From: Planktomarina sp.
Lineage (GTDB): Bacteria; Pseudomonadota; Alphaproteobacteria; Rhodobacterales; Rhodobacteraceae
DNA length: 14,048 nt
Direction of reading: 5' to 3'
Assembly (NCBI GenBank): GCA_022425445.1
Contig: JAKMFM010000052.1
Span: 1-14,048 of the forward strand
The notes below the pieces were generated by a model. The model did no database searches. It was not told the DNA's origin and was given only the letters and a program-made list of their open reading frames with translations. A program made the position numbers and the translations under genes. Positions 1 through 6,844 of this stretch are shown piece by piece (position 1 is the stretch's first letter; each line of letters starts with the position of its first letter).

Positions 1-383
1 TGCCGCTGGCTTTGGTGGATGTGATCGCAACACTGATCACGAATCTGCGGATGATCCGCAAAATAGCAGAAATATACGGTGGTCGATCAGGATTTTTCGG
101 CAGTTGGCGTTTGACGCGTCTTGTCTTGGCGCATGTGATTGCAACGGGGGCCGTGGCCATTGGTGATGATCTCATTGGTTCGTTTGCAGGTGGGTCTGTT
201 TTGGCCAAATTTTCCAGAAAATTCGGCGAAGGAGTGATCAACGGGGCTTTGACCGCGCGGGTAGGTGTCGTGGCCATGCAGCTGTGCCGTCCCTTTGCGT
301 TTCAGGACGGTGCATCTCCCAATGTGACTGGCATTATGAAGCGGGCGCTCATGGGTGTTTTCGTATCGGATCGGACGGGCTGA
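1..383 (+). CDS. DUF697 / YcjF-like inner-membrane protein, C-terminal part
   Basis: The reading frame is open from the left edge of the window (first full codon at base 3) and ends at TGA 381-383, giving the last 126 residues. The visible protein starts PLALVDVIATLITNLRMI and contains the phrase IAEIYGGRSG, then hydrophobic stretches (LVLAHVIATGAVAIGDDLIG and GALTARVGVVAMQLCRPF). That wording (membrane helix pair, an 'NLRMIRxIAExYGGR' segment and a C-terminal 'LTARVGxxAMxxCRPxPF' segment) is what I recognise from the DUF697 domain of YcjF/TIGR01620 proteins, which in proteobacteria often accompany the GTPase-like YcjX. The cellular role is poorly defined. The family match is from memory of conserved motifs; the start and N-terminal domain lie outside the window. 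It precedes ileS on the same strand with a 215-bp spacer, so it is probably a separate transcription unit. Confidence 0.75.
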   Translation, partial: PLALVDVIATLITNLRMIRKIAEIYGGRSGFFGSWRLTRLVLAHVIATGAVAIGDDLIGSFAGGSVLAKFSRKFGEGVINGALTARVGVVAMQLCRPFAFQDGASPNVTGIMKRALMGVFVSDRTG

Positions 384-436
384 CGGGTTTTGGTGCAATT
401 TTGCGGCCACGCGCTGTACTCTCTGAGTCAAGCCAG

Positions 437-465
437 TTGTGCAGCGGCACAGAGGGGCCTATAAC
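437..465 (+). promoter_or_regulatory. candidate sigma70-type promoter for ileS
   Basis: TTGTGC (437-442) is followed 17 bp later by TATAAC (460-465), a five-of-six match to the -10 consensus but only three of six at -35. Transcription would begin near 471-473, so the mRNA would start just before the leader ATG at 475 (nearly leaderless) and would include both downstream inverted repeats. No better pair was found by eye in 384-475. This is a pattern match only. Confidence 0.35.
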
Positions 466-474
466 GGGCGCGAA

Positions 475-522
475 ATGGAACGGATATTGATCATTCTACG
501 AATTATATCCCCGGCACTGTGA
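475..522 (+). CDS. putative Ile-rich leader peptide upstream of ileS (15 aa)
   Basis: ATG 475-477 opens a short frame ending at TGA 520-522 and encodes MERILIILRIISPAL. Five of fifteen codons are isoleucine (ATA, ATC, ATT, ATT, ATA) and three are leucine (TTG, CTA, CTG); ATA and CTA are normally rare in GC-rich alphaproteobacteria. The stop codon lies inside the 5' arm of a strong hairpin (510-538), and the next real gene is the synthetase that charges tRNA-Ile. This geometry resembles amino-acid leader peptides of attenuators (ilv, trp, his type). Against it: no good Shine-Dalgarno lies at normal distance (AGAGGGG at 451-457 is about 17 nt away), and the region is AT-rich, which favours Ile codons by chance. 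If the promoter at 437-465 is right, translation would be nearly leaderless. Peptide and codons are seen; function is inferred. Confidence 0.5.
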   Translation: MERILIILRIISPAL

Positions 523-538
523 CAATACAGCTGCCGGG
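510..538 (+). promoter_or_regulatory. stem-loop overlapping the leader-peptide stop codon
   Basis: CCCGGCACTGT (510-520) pairs with ACAGCTGCCGGG (527-538), all eleven positions matching with a single bulged C at 531 and the loop GACAAT. It begins right after the last Ile codon (505-507) and covers the leader stop at 520-522, so a ribosome on the Ile codons or on the stop would prevent its folding. There is no T-run after it (CCAAAGGCG follows), so it is not by itself an intrinsic terminator. Confidence 0.6.
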
Positions 539-540
539 CC

Positions 541-572
541 AAAGGCGTTGGAAAGCACCGCGCCGCCTTTCC
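541..572 (+). promoter_or_regulatory. second inverted repeat in ileS leader, two alternative pairings
   Basis: AAAGGCG (541-547) can pair with CGCCTTT (564-570), a 7-bp stem with a 16-nt loop. Alternatively GGAAAG (550-555) can pair with CTTTCC (567-572). The two share the CTTT segment and exclude each other. The element sits two bases after the first hairpin and ends 26 bases before the ATG at 599. It is followed by CC and not by a T-run. It could modulate readthrough or ribosome access to ileS; that is inference from geometry. Confidence 0.35.
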
Positions 573-598
573 CCAGATTATAAAAGATGAGACAAGAT

Positions 599-3505
599 AT
601 GTCCGAGCAAACAACAGACTACAAAGACACCCTCAATCTGCCTAAGACGGAGTTCCCCATGCGTGCCGGCTTGCCAAAGCGCGAACCGGAATGGTTGGCC
701 CGTTGGGAAGAGATTGGCATTTATGACCGGTTGCGCGAAAAAACGGGTCGCGAGAGCTTTACGCTTCATGATGGGCCACCCTATGCAAATGGCAATCTGC
801 ATATTGGGCATGCGCTCAATAAGATCCTGAAGGATATGGTGGTGCGCTCGCAGCAAATGCTGGGCAAAGATGCGCGTTATATCCCGGGTTGGGATTGTCA
901 TGGCCTGCCGATTGAGTGGAAAATAGAAGAAAAATACCGCAAAAAAGGTCGAGATAAAGATGCGGTTCCTGTGGTCGAATTTCGTCAGGAATGCCGTGAA
1001 TTTGCAGCGGGTTGGGTGGACATCCAGCGCGATGAATTCAAGCGGCTTGGCATCACTGGCAAGTGGGAAAACCCCTATTTGACCATGGATTTTCATGCCG
1101 AGCGGGTGATTGCGGCGGAATTTCAAAAATTCTTGATGAATGGCACGCTTTATCAGGGTTCAAAGCCTGTGATGTGGTCGCCGGTTGAGAAAACGGCCCT
1201 TGCGGAAGCGGAGGTCGAATATCACGACAAGGAAAGCTTTACCGTTTGGGTGAAATTTAAAGTGGTTGGCACGGGTGATGCCACATTGGACAGTGCCAAA
1301 GTTGTGATATGGACCACAACGCCTTGGACCATGCCGTCGAATAAAGCGGTGGTCTATGGCGCGGGAATTTCCTACGGGCTTTACGAGGTGATCGGCCGGC
1401 CTGAGGAATGCTGGGCACGGATCGGGGAGCGGTTTATCCTGTCAGATGCATTGGCCGAAGATGTCTTGGGCCGCGCCCGTCTTGAACCGTCGATGTATCG
1501 CCGTCTATGTGATATCACCTCCGAAGATCTTGCAAAGATCCAGCTGCTCCATCCGTTGCATGGGGTTGAAGGCGGTGAAGGCGAATGGGATGATATCCGC
1601 GACTTCCGCGCAGCGGATTTTGTCACCGATAGCGAAGGCACGGGCTTTGTGCACTGTGCGCCGTCGCATGGCATGGAAGAGTTCGAGCTTTATCGCGACT
1701 TGGGCATGTTGGAGCAGGTGATCACCTATAACGTGATGGAAGATGGGCGTTTTCGCGCTGACATGCCGTTCTTTGGCGGCAAGGCAATCCTCAAGCCTAA
1801 CGGTAAAGAGGGCAATGCCAATGGCGCGATTATTGAAAAACTGGCCGAAGTGGGCGGCTTGCTTGCACGGGGTAAGATCAAGCACAGCTATCCGCACAGC
1901 TGGCGCTCCAAGGCTCCTGTGATCTACCGCAATACGCCGCAATGGTTTGCGGCCGTCGACAAACCCGTAAACGATGGGCAAGACGCCTATGGCAAGACCA
2001 TCCGCGAGCGGGCGCTGACCTCCATTGACGAGCTTGTCACCTGGACTCCGCCGACTGGGCGCAATCGATTGTATTCTATGATCGAAGCACGGCCTGACTG
2101 GGTGTTGTCGCGCCAGCGTGCTTGGGGTGTGCCTTTGACGTGTTTTACCAAGATTGGCAGCCTGCCCACGGATGAAGATTATCTGCTGCGGAATGAAGAG
2201 GTAAATGCACGTGTATTGGCGGCTTTTGAGGCCGAGGGGGCGGATGCTTGGTATCAAGAGGGCGCGAAAGAGCGTTTCTTGGGCGGCATTGTCGCGCCCG
2301 AAGACTACACGCAGGTGTTCGATATTTTGGACGTTTGGTTTGACAGCGGTTCTACGCATGCTTTTGTGTTGCGCGATCGGGCGGATGGGTCTGATGATGG
2401 TTTGGCCGATCTCTACCTTGAAGGCACGGACCAACATCGCGGATGGTTCCATTCCTCGATGTTGCAATCTTGCGGCACGCAGGGCCGCGCGCCCTATCGG
2501 GGCGTACTGACCCATGGGTTCACGCTAGACGAAAAGGGCATGAAGATGTCCAAATCTATCGGCAATACCGTTTCTCCGGAGGATGTGATCCGACAATATG
2601 GTGCGGATATCTTGCGTCTTTGGGTGGCGCAATCGGACTATACGAGCGATCTTAGAATTGGCCCAGAGGTGCTCAAAGGTGTTGCAGACAGCTATCGCCG
2701 CTTGCGCAACACTATGCGGTTCATGCTGGGGTCATTGACCGATTTTAACCCAGCAGATCAGGTGACGCTTGAGGCAATGCCTGAGTTGGAGCAATGGGTT
2801 TTGCACCGTTTAGAGCAATTGGATACCACCGTGCGGGAGGGCTATGCAGCCTATGACTTCCAAGGGGTGTTTCAAGCCGTGTTCCAATTCGCAACCGTGG
2901 ATCTGTCGTCCTTCTACTTCGATATTCGCAAAGACGTGCTGTATTGCGATGGCGATACCGCAGAGCGCCGCGCTGCTCGGACGGTTTTGGACATTCTCTA
3001 TCACCGTTTGACAACCTGGCTGGCCCCAGTTCTGACCTTCACGATGGAAGAGGTTTGGCTGGAGCGCCACGCAGAGGAGGGGAGTTCGGTGCATTTGCAA
3101 GATATCCCACAGACTCCCTCCAGATGGTCCAATCCAGATTTGGCCGAAAAATGGTCAAGCATCCGCAAGGTGCGCCGCGTCGTGACTGGGGCGCTGGAAG
3201 TGCAGCGGCGGGACAAGAACATAGGCTCCAGCCTTGAGGCAGCACCGGTGGTCTACGTGTCGGCAGATGTCGCAGAGGTGCTGAAATCGGTGAGTTTTGC
3301 AGATTTGTGTATCACATCTGGTATTGAAATTTCGACCGAGGCAGCGCCCGAGGCTGCTTTCACCTTAGAAGATACAGAAGGGGTGGCGGTGTCTGTCGCG
3401 AAGGCCAGCGGTGAAAAATGTCAACGGTGTTGGAAAATTCTGCCAGACGTCGGGCAGCACAGTCACGCTGGGGTTTGCGGGCGCTGTGATGCTGCGCTGC
3501 GCTAG
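599..3505 (+). CDS. ileS: isoleucyl-tRNA synthetase
   Basis: Charges tRNA-Ile with isoleucine in the cytosol (class Ia synthetase). From ATG 599 the protein has 968 residues, slightly longer than the E. coli enzyme (938). Visible landmarks: HIGH signature at 68-71, the PGWDCHGLPIEWK segment, the CP1 editing domain with TTTPWT at 239-244 and GFVHCAPSHG near 349-358, the KMSKS signature at 649-653, an anticodon-binding region, and a C-terminal zinc finger with CxxC pairs at 941/944 and 960/963. An in-frame ATG at 587 would add four residues (MRQD). I prefer 599 because the family normally starts only a few residues before DYKDTLNLP and GAGACAAG lies just upstream, though neither Shine-Dalgarno is strong. 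Odd point: the position equivalent to the editing aspartate (E. coli Asp342) is Glu361 here. Expression may depend on the Ile-rich leader at 475-522. A terminator-like hairpin follows the stop. Confidence 0.98.
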   Translation: MSEQTTDYKDTLNLPKTEFPMRAGLPKREPEWLARWEEIGIYDRLREKTGRESFTLHDGPPYANGNLHIGHALNKILKDMVVRSQQMLGKDARYIPGWDCHGLPIEWKIEEKYRKKGRDKDAVPVVEFRQECREFAAGWVDIQRDEFKRLGITGKWENPYLTMDFHAERVIAAEFQKFLMNGTLYQGSKPVMWSPVEKTALAEAEVEYHDKESFTVWVKFKVVGTGDATLDSAKVVIWTTTPWTMPSNKAVVYGAGISYGLYEVIGRPEECWARIGERFILSDALAEDVLGRARLEPSMYRRLCDITSEDLAKIQLLHPLHGVEGGEGEWDDIRDFRAADFVTDSEGTGFVHCAPSHGMEEFELYRDLGMLEQVITYNVMEDGRFRADMPFFGGKAILKPNGKEGNANGAIIEKLAEVGGLLARGKIKHSYPHSWRSKAPVIYRNTPQWFAAVDKPVNDGQDAYGKTIRERALTSIDELVTWTPPTGRNRLYSMIEARPDWVLSRQRAWGVPLTCFTKIGSLPTDEDYLLRNEEVNARVLAAFEAEGADAWYQEGAKERFLGGIVAPEDYTQVFDILDVWFDSGSTHAFVLRDRADGSDDGLADLYLEGTDQHRGWFHSSMLQSCGTQGRAPYRGVLTHGFTLDEKGMKMSKSIGNTVSPEDVIRQYGADILRLWVAQSDYTSDLRIGPEVLKGVADSYRRLRNTMRFMLGSLTDFNPADQVTLEAMPELEQWVLHRLEQLDTTVREGYAAYDFQGVFQAVFQFATVDLSSFYFDIRKDVLYCDGDTAERRAARTVLDILYHRLTTWLAPVLTFTMEEVWLERHAEEGSSVHLQDIPQTPSRWSNPDLAEKWSSIRKVRRVVTGALEVQRRDKNIGSSLEAAPVVYVSADVAEVLKSVSFADLCITSGIEISTEAAPEAAFTLEDTEGVAVSVAKASGEKCQRCWKILPDVGQHSHAGVCGRCDAALR

Positions 3506-3524
3506 GTTGATGTGTGATTTTTCG

Positions 3525-3550
3525 GTGGGGCGCTCACTGCGCCCCGCTTT
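3525..3550 (+). terminator. terminator-like hairpin after ileS
   Basis: GTGGGGCGC (3525-3533) and GCGCCCCGC (3539-3547) form a 9-bp stem with one G-T pair and the loop TCACT; TTTC follows the second arm. The T-run is short, so termination may be partial, with some readthrough into the transporter gene that starts 22 bases later. Confidence 0.55.
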
Positions 3551-3571
3551 CGGTTGCTTTGAAAGGTCACT

Positions 3572-4408
3572 GTGACGGGGCTGGTGTTCAGCTCGGTGGT
3601 CTTGGCCGCCCTTTTGCATGCCAGCTGGAATGCTTTGGTTAAAACAGGGCAGAACAAGCAATCGGGCATGCTGCTCTTGACCTTGGCTCATGCGTTTTTT
3701 GGCCTTTGCCTTCTTCCATTTGTTTCGGTGCCGCAGGGCGCGGCTTGGCTCTGGCTCATCGCCTCGGGCCTCATTCACATGTTTTATCAACTGTTCTTGG
3801 GCTTTGCCTACGAGCGTGGAGATTTAAGCCGGGTTTATCCCATTGCCCGCGGCGCTGCGCCTATGATCGTTTTGATCGTTAGCCTATCTTTTGGTATCGA
3901 CACGTTGCGCAGTTTGGACTTGCTGGGGATCTTGGTGTTGGGACTGGGGATTGTGCTGATGGCGCATGGGGTGTTCATCTCGGGCGAAGATCGCAGGCTC
4001 ATTCCGCTGGCCCTTGGGTCAGCGGCCGCCACGGCGGGCTATTCATTGGTGGATGGGTTGGGTGCGCGGGTGATGGGCGATGCGCTGGGCTATGTCTCTT
4101 GGTTGCTGATCTTCTCTGCCGTGTTTTACACGCCTGTAATTGTGGCGCTGCGCGGTCGCGCGGTTCTTCCGCGGGGGGGTGGGCAAATCGCGCTCGGGCT
4201 TTGCGCCGGGTGTGCGTCCTTTCTTGCTTATGCCCTTGTGGTTTGGGCCATGACGGAAGCGCCGATTGCCCTTGTCACCGCCTTGCGTGAAATCTCAATT
4301 CTTTTCGCGATGGTGCTGGGCTGGATGTTCTTTCGCGACACGATGGGACTAGCCAAAATTGTGGCCGGTTTGGTGATTGTCGCCGGAGTCATTCTCACTC
4401 GATTCTAG
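3572..4408 (+). CDS. EamA/DMT-superfamily membrane transporter
   Basis: A 278-residue, strongly hydrophobic protein with the two-fold repeat of the drug/metabolite transporter superfamily: about ten membrane helices, EamA repeat 1 at roughly 1-135 and repeat 2 at 145-278. Recognisable family phrases are LLHASWNALVKTG (about 14-26), AYERGDLSRVYPIARGAAPM (79-98) and, in the second half, a segment from TEAPIALVTALREIS to the last helices. It should sit in the inner membrane and move a small metabolite; the substrate cannot be read from sequence. The start is GTG 3572 with GAAAGG (3561-3566) five bases before it; no ATG fits better. It lies 66 bp after ileS behind a GC-rich hairpin, so it may share only readthrough transcription. 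Its stop overlaps the stop of the convergent pcs gene (shared CTAG, 4405-4408). Confidence 0.9.
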   Translation: MTGLVFSSVVLAALLHASWNALVKTGQNKQSGMLLLTLAHAFFGLCLLPFVSVPQGAAWLWLIASGLIHMFYQLFLGFAYERGDLSRVYPIARGAAPMIVLIVSLSFGIDTLRSLDLLGILVLGLGIVLMAHGVFISGEDRRLIPLALGSAAATAGYSLVDGLGARVMGDALGYVSWLLIFSAVFYTPVIVALRGRAVLPRGGGQIALGLCAGCASFLAYALVVWAMTEAPIALVTALREISILFAMVLGWMFFRDTMGLAKIVAGLVIVAGVILTRF

Positions 4409-5094
4409 GGCTTTGCAGTCATTTGCTGAGCAATGCCTGCAAAGAGAAGATAGCCCGAACAGCTCACCAAGCCGAGGTTAGCCAAATAAACTTCGGTGAA
4501 ATTTCCCCACGCGGCCCAAGCGGCAAAGCCCACCCAGGCCAAAGCAATGGGCAGGGTCAAAGCACGCCAACGCTCTGTGCGAACGGGATGGACAAATTTG
4601 AGCGGTAGGAACATCGAAATGGCCAAGAGTGTAACTGTCGCAAGAATGACCCAGTGGTTGGGCTCGGTCGCAAAAATCACAATCACTGCCATATTCCAAG
4701 CGCCAGGAAAGCCCTGAAAGGAGTTATCTTTGGTCTTCATGCGCTGATCTGCGAAATACATCGCACTTGCGAAGATGATGACGATGATCGCCACCCATCC
4801 CGACCAACCGGCCAGCAAGCCACTGGCGAATAACGCATAGGCCGGAATGAACACATAAGTCAGATAATCAATTATTAAATCGAGCAGAACCCCATCAAAC
4901 AGTGGCGCATTGGTTTTGACATCGTAGCGGCGGGCTAAGGGGCCATCGATCCCATCGACGAAAAACGCCACCACGAGCCAGACAAACATCATGTCCCATT
5001 TTTCATTGACCGCTTCCAGCATTGCCAACATGGCAAAAACAGCACCGGTTGCGGTTAGCAAGTGGACCGCTAAGGCTTTAAATCGAATATCCAT
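4405..5094 (-). CDS. pcs: phosphatidylcholine synthase (CDP-diacylglycerol:choline)
   Basis: An inner-membrane enzyme that condenses CDP-diacylglycerol with choline to give phosphatidylcholine and CMP, the one-step bacterial route found in many host-associated and marine alphaproteobacteria. The 229-residue protein has about eight hydrophobic segments. The CDP-alcohol phosphotransferase signature reads D50-G51...A54-R55, then G68, D72 and D76; the 12-residue gap between AR and G is the longer spacing I recall for Pcs, in contrast to eight in most CDP-alcohol transferases. The phrases FVDGIDGPLARRYDVK and DYLTYVFIPAYALF also match rhizobial Pcs. I chose ATG 5094; an in-frame TTG at 5112 would add six residues (MRLYGR). 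Neither start has a good Shine-Dalgarno, and a hairpin covers the ATG. It follows xerC by 35 bp on the same strand and may be read from that transcript. Confidence 0.9.
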   Translation of the reverse strand: MDIRFKALAVHLLTATGAVFAMLAMLEAVNEKWDMMFVWLVVAFFVDGIDGPLARRYDVKTNAPLFDGVLLDLIIDYLTYVFIPAYALFASGLLAGWSGWVAIIVIIFASAMYFADQRMKTKDNSFQGFPGAWNMAVIVIFATEPNHWVILATVTLLAISMFLPLKFVHPVRTERWRALTLPIALAWVGFAAWAAWGNFTEVYLANLGLVSCSGYLLFAGIAQQMTAKP

Positions 5095-5111
5095 GCGCCC
5101 ATATAGGCGCA
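5094..5111 (-). promoter_or_regulatory. hairpin at the pcs translation start
   Basis: On the minus strand TGCGCC-TATATG-GGCGCA is a 6-bp perfect stem with a 6-nt loop, and its last base is the A of the pcs ATG at 5094. In mRNA it would hide the ribosome-binding region unless opened by ribosomes finishing xerC, whose stop is about 18 nt upstream. The structure is seen; its effect is inferred. Confidence 0.35.
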
Positions 5112-5129
5112 AATCTCAACCCGTGGCAA

Positions 5130-6068
5130 TCAAGCTTTGGGGTGGGCGGCGTTGTAAACATCCATCAGCCGAGCGGTGTCGACCGCGGTATAGGTTTGCG
5201 TTGTCGACAACGAGGTATGGCCAAGCAGCTCTTGGATCGTACGCAGGTCACCGCCGGCGCTGAGCAGATGTGTGGCAAAGGAGTGGCGCAGGGCGTGGGG
5301 GGTCGCGCTTGCAGGCAGCCCCAATTGCATTCGCGCCGTGCGCATGGATTTTTGCACCAATCCCGGCCCCAATACCCCGCCGCGTTTGCCGCGGAATATC
5401 GGATCGTTCGCTCCGATATGAAAAGGGCAGAGCTCCACATATCGCCGAACAGCAGCCCGGGCAACCGGTAAGACCGGTACCAAGCGCTGCTTGCCGCCCT
5501 TGCCCGTGATGCGTAACACATCGGGCAATGGTTCATCTGTCTTGGTCAATCCGAGTGCCTCCGATATGCGTAGGCCGCAGCCGTAAAGCAAAGTTAAAAC
5601 AGCGGCATCTCTGGCGGCGATCCAATCTTCTTGGGCTTGAAACTCGACAGTCTCAATCATGTCATGAGCGGCATCTTCAGCCAGAGGGCGGGGCAGCTTG
5701 CGTTCAAATTTTGGCGCACGCGCCAATAATACGGCCGTTGGCTCGAGTGCGTGGCGCTTGGAGAGCCAACGGAAGAAGGTTTTAACGGCGGAAAGCGCGC
5801 GCGCCAAACTGCGGCTGCTCACTCCGCGGCTGCGTTCATGCGCCATCCATGCGCGCATGTCGCGCGTGTCAATTGCGGCCAGAGAGGACAGCCCTTGCCG
5901 ACCGCCGCGATGCTGAGCCATGAAGGCGACAAATCCAGCCACGTCGGTTGCATAGGCGCTAAGGGTGTTATCGGCTGCAGATTTCAAAGCGCGCTCATGA
6001 GACAACCAATGTTCCATGGCATCGCGAATGGCCGGTGATATCAAGGTGAGGTCAGCCCTCTGAAACAT
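5130..6068 (-). CDS. xerC: site-specific tyrosine recombinase XerC
   Basis: A 312-residue tyrosine recombinase that, with XerD, should resolve chromosome dimers at dif during division. It has an N-terminal SAM-like DNA-binding domain (about 15-105; EHWLSHERALKSAADNTLSAY, then LARALSAVKTFFRWL) and a catalytic domain (about 125-305). All six catalytic positions are visible: R167 in CGLRISEALGL, K190 in TGKGGKQRLVPV, H258 and R261 in PHALRHSFATHLL, H284 in LLGHTSLSTTQTYT, and the nucleophile Y293. Start ATG 6068 is preceded by AGGGGG at good distance, directly after the stop of the DUF484 gene (9-bp gap), so the two are translated from one transcript. XerC is favoured over XerD by the DUF484 neighbour, since DUF484 and xerC are linked in many proteobacteria. 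No dif-like sequence was recognised in the window. Confidence 0.92.
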   Translation of the reverse strand: MFQRADLTLISPAIRDAMEHWLSHERALKSAADNTLSAYATDVAGFVAFMAQHRGGRQGLSSLAAIDTRDMRAWMAHERSRGVSSRSLARALSAVKTFFRWLSKRHALEPTAVLLARAPKFERKLPRPLAEDAAHDMIETVEFQAQEDWIAARDAAVLTLLYGCGLRISEALGLTKTDEPLPDVLRITGKGGKQRLVPVLPVARAAVRRYVELCPFHIGANDPIFRGKRGGVLGPGLVQKSMRTARMQLGLPASATPHALRHSFATHLLSAGGDLRTIQELLGHTSLSTTQTYTAVDTARLMDVYNAAHPKA

Positions 6069-6077
6069 CAGCGCCCC

Positions 6078-6782
6078 CTATGCCAGCCACCGGCGCAGGG
6101 CGCGCTCAAAAATTGTTGCAAAAAATGTCAACAAATCGGTTCCCTGGGCGTGGGAAAATTGCTCGGCATCCTTGGCGGCAAGAATTAATAGACCAGGAAG
6201 GGTGCCCGCACCAAAATCAAGCTGCAAACAAGCTTCAGACCCCATGGGTCCCATGGCTTCCGGGTAGACAAAAACATTTGGCTCCGTGACCCTGCGCAGG
6301 GTCACTTTTGCCGCCAAGTTTTGGGACAGATAATCGGCCACGAAGCCCGATGGTGCTGGTTTCACAACAGGGCCCAGAGGTGCGAGGTTGGGATCGGGAC
6401 TTTGATTTTGAGTTTCCAAGATCAAACAGGCGTAGTCTATCCGCAAGATATCGACCATCTCTGTGCCAATCATGGTCAAAAATCCGCCAAAATCTGTTGG
6501 CTCCATGATTTTCAATAAGGCACGATGGATTTGTTGTGTGCCGGCAAGATTGTCGTAGGCGGCCGCAATTACTGATCGGTTGGTTTCTTCGAGCCTGCCC
6601 AATTGCGCCTCGAGCCTTCGCATGGCGACGCTGCGCAAATCCACGATATTTTGACCCAATGTCTCGTCATGGCTCGCCAATAACGCACGCATCACATCCG
6701 GGGCGTCAAGAACGATCCTTGGGTTTTCGGTAATGAAATCTCGTAAGATCTTTTCGGCTTGAGCTGCATCTTGCGGTGTCAT
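6078..6782 (-). CDS. DUF484 family protein
   Basis: A 234-residue soluble protein of unknown biochemical role. Family phrases: EKILRDFITENPRIVLDAPDVMRALLA near the N-terminus, the helical, probably coiled-coil segment with SVAMRRLEAQLGRLEE, and a GAF-like C-terminal half with MGSEACLQLDFG, GLLILAAKD and GTDLLTFFATIFERALRRWLA. These match the DUF484 layout (short helical N-terminus, then a GAF-like fold), seen next to xerC in Escherichia (YigA). I chose ATG 6782; the frame is open further upstream to ATG 6875, but that would overlap the transaldolase gene and add 31 residues with no family resemblance. No strong Shine-Dalgarno precedes 6782 (GAGACA only). The co-location suggests a function with XerC or with division; this is inference. 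Confidence 0.88.
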   Translation of the reverse strand: MTPQDAAQAEKILRDFITENPRIVLDAPDVMRALLASHDETLGQNIVDLRSVAMRRLEAQLGRLEETNRSVIAAAYDNLAGTQQIHRALLKIMEPTDFGGFLTMIGTEMVDILRIDYACLILETQNQSPDPNLAPLGPVVKPAPSGFVADYLSQNLAAKVTLRRVTEPNVFVYPEAMGPMGSEACLQLDFGAGTLPGLLILAAKDAEQFSHAQGTDLLTFFATIFERALRRWLA

Positions 6783-6844
6783 GGCTGTCTCATTCACTAA
6801 AGCGATGGATGTCCGACATGGGGTGTAGACAGGCTTACCACAGG

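Noticed and set aside
587..598. ileS start at ATG 587
   Set aside because: Possible, but it adds MRQD before the usual family N-terminus and has no better ribosome-binding site than ATG 599.
1505..2515. A 336-codon open frame on the minus strand inside ileS
   Set aside because: It lies wholly within a certain ileS coding region, shows no recognisable domain and is the usual by-product of GC-biased codon use.
6809..6819. ATGTC-C-GACAT palindrome between the transaldolase and DUF484 genes
   Set aside because: Only 5 bp per arm, no promoter-like context and no second copy noticed; kept as probable chance.
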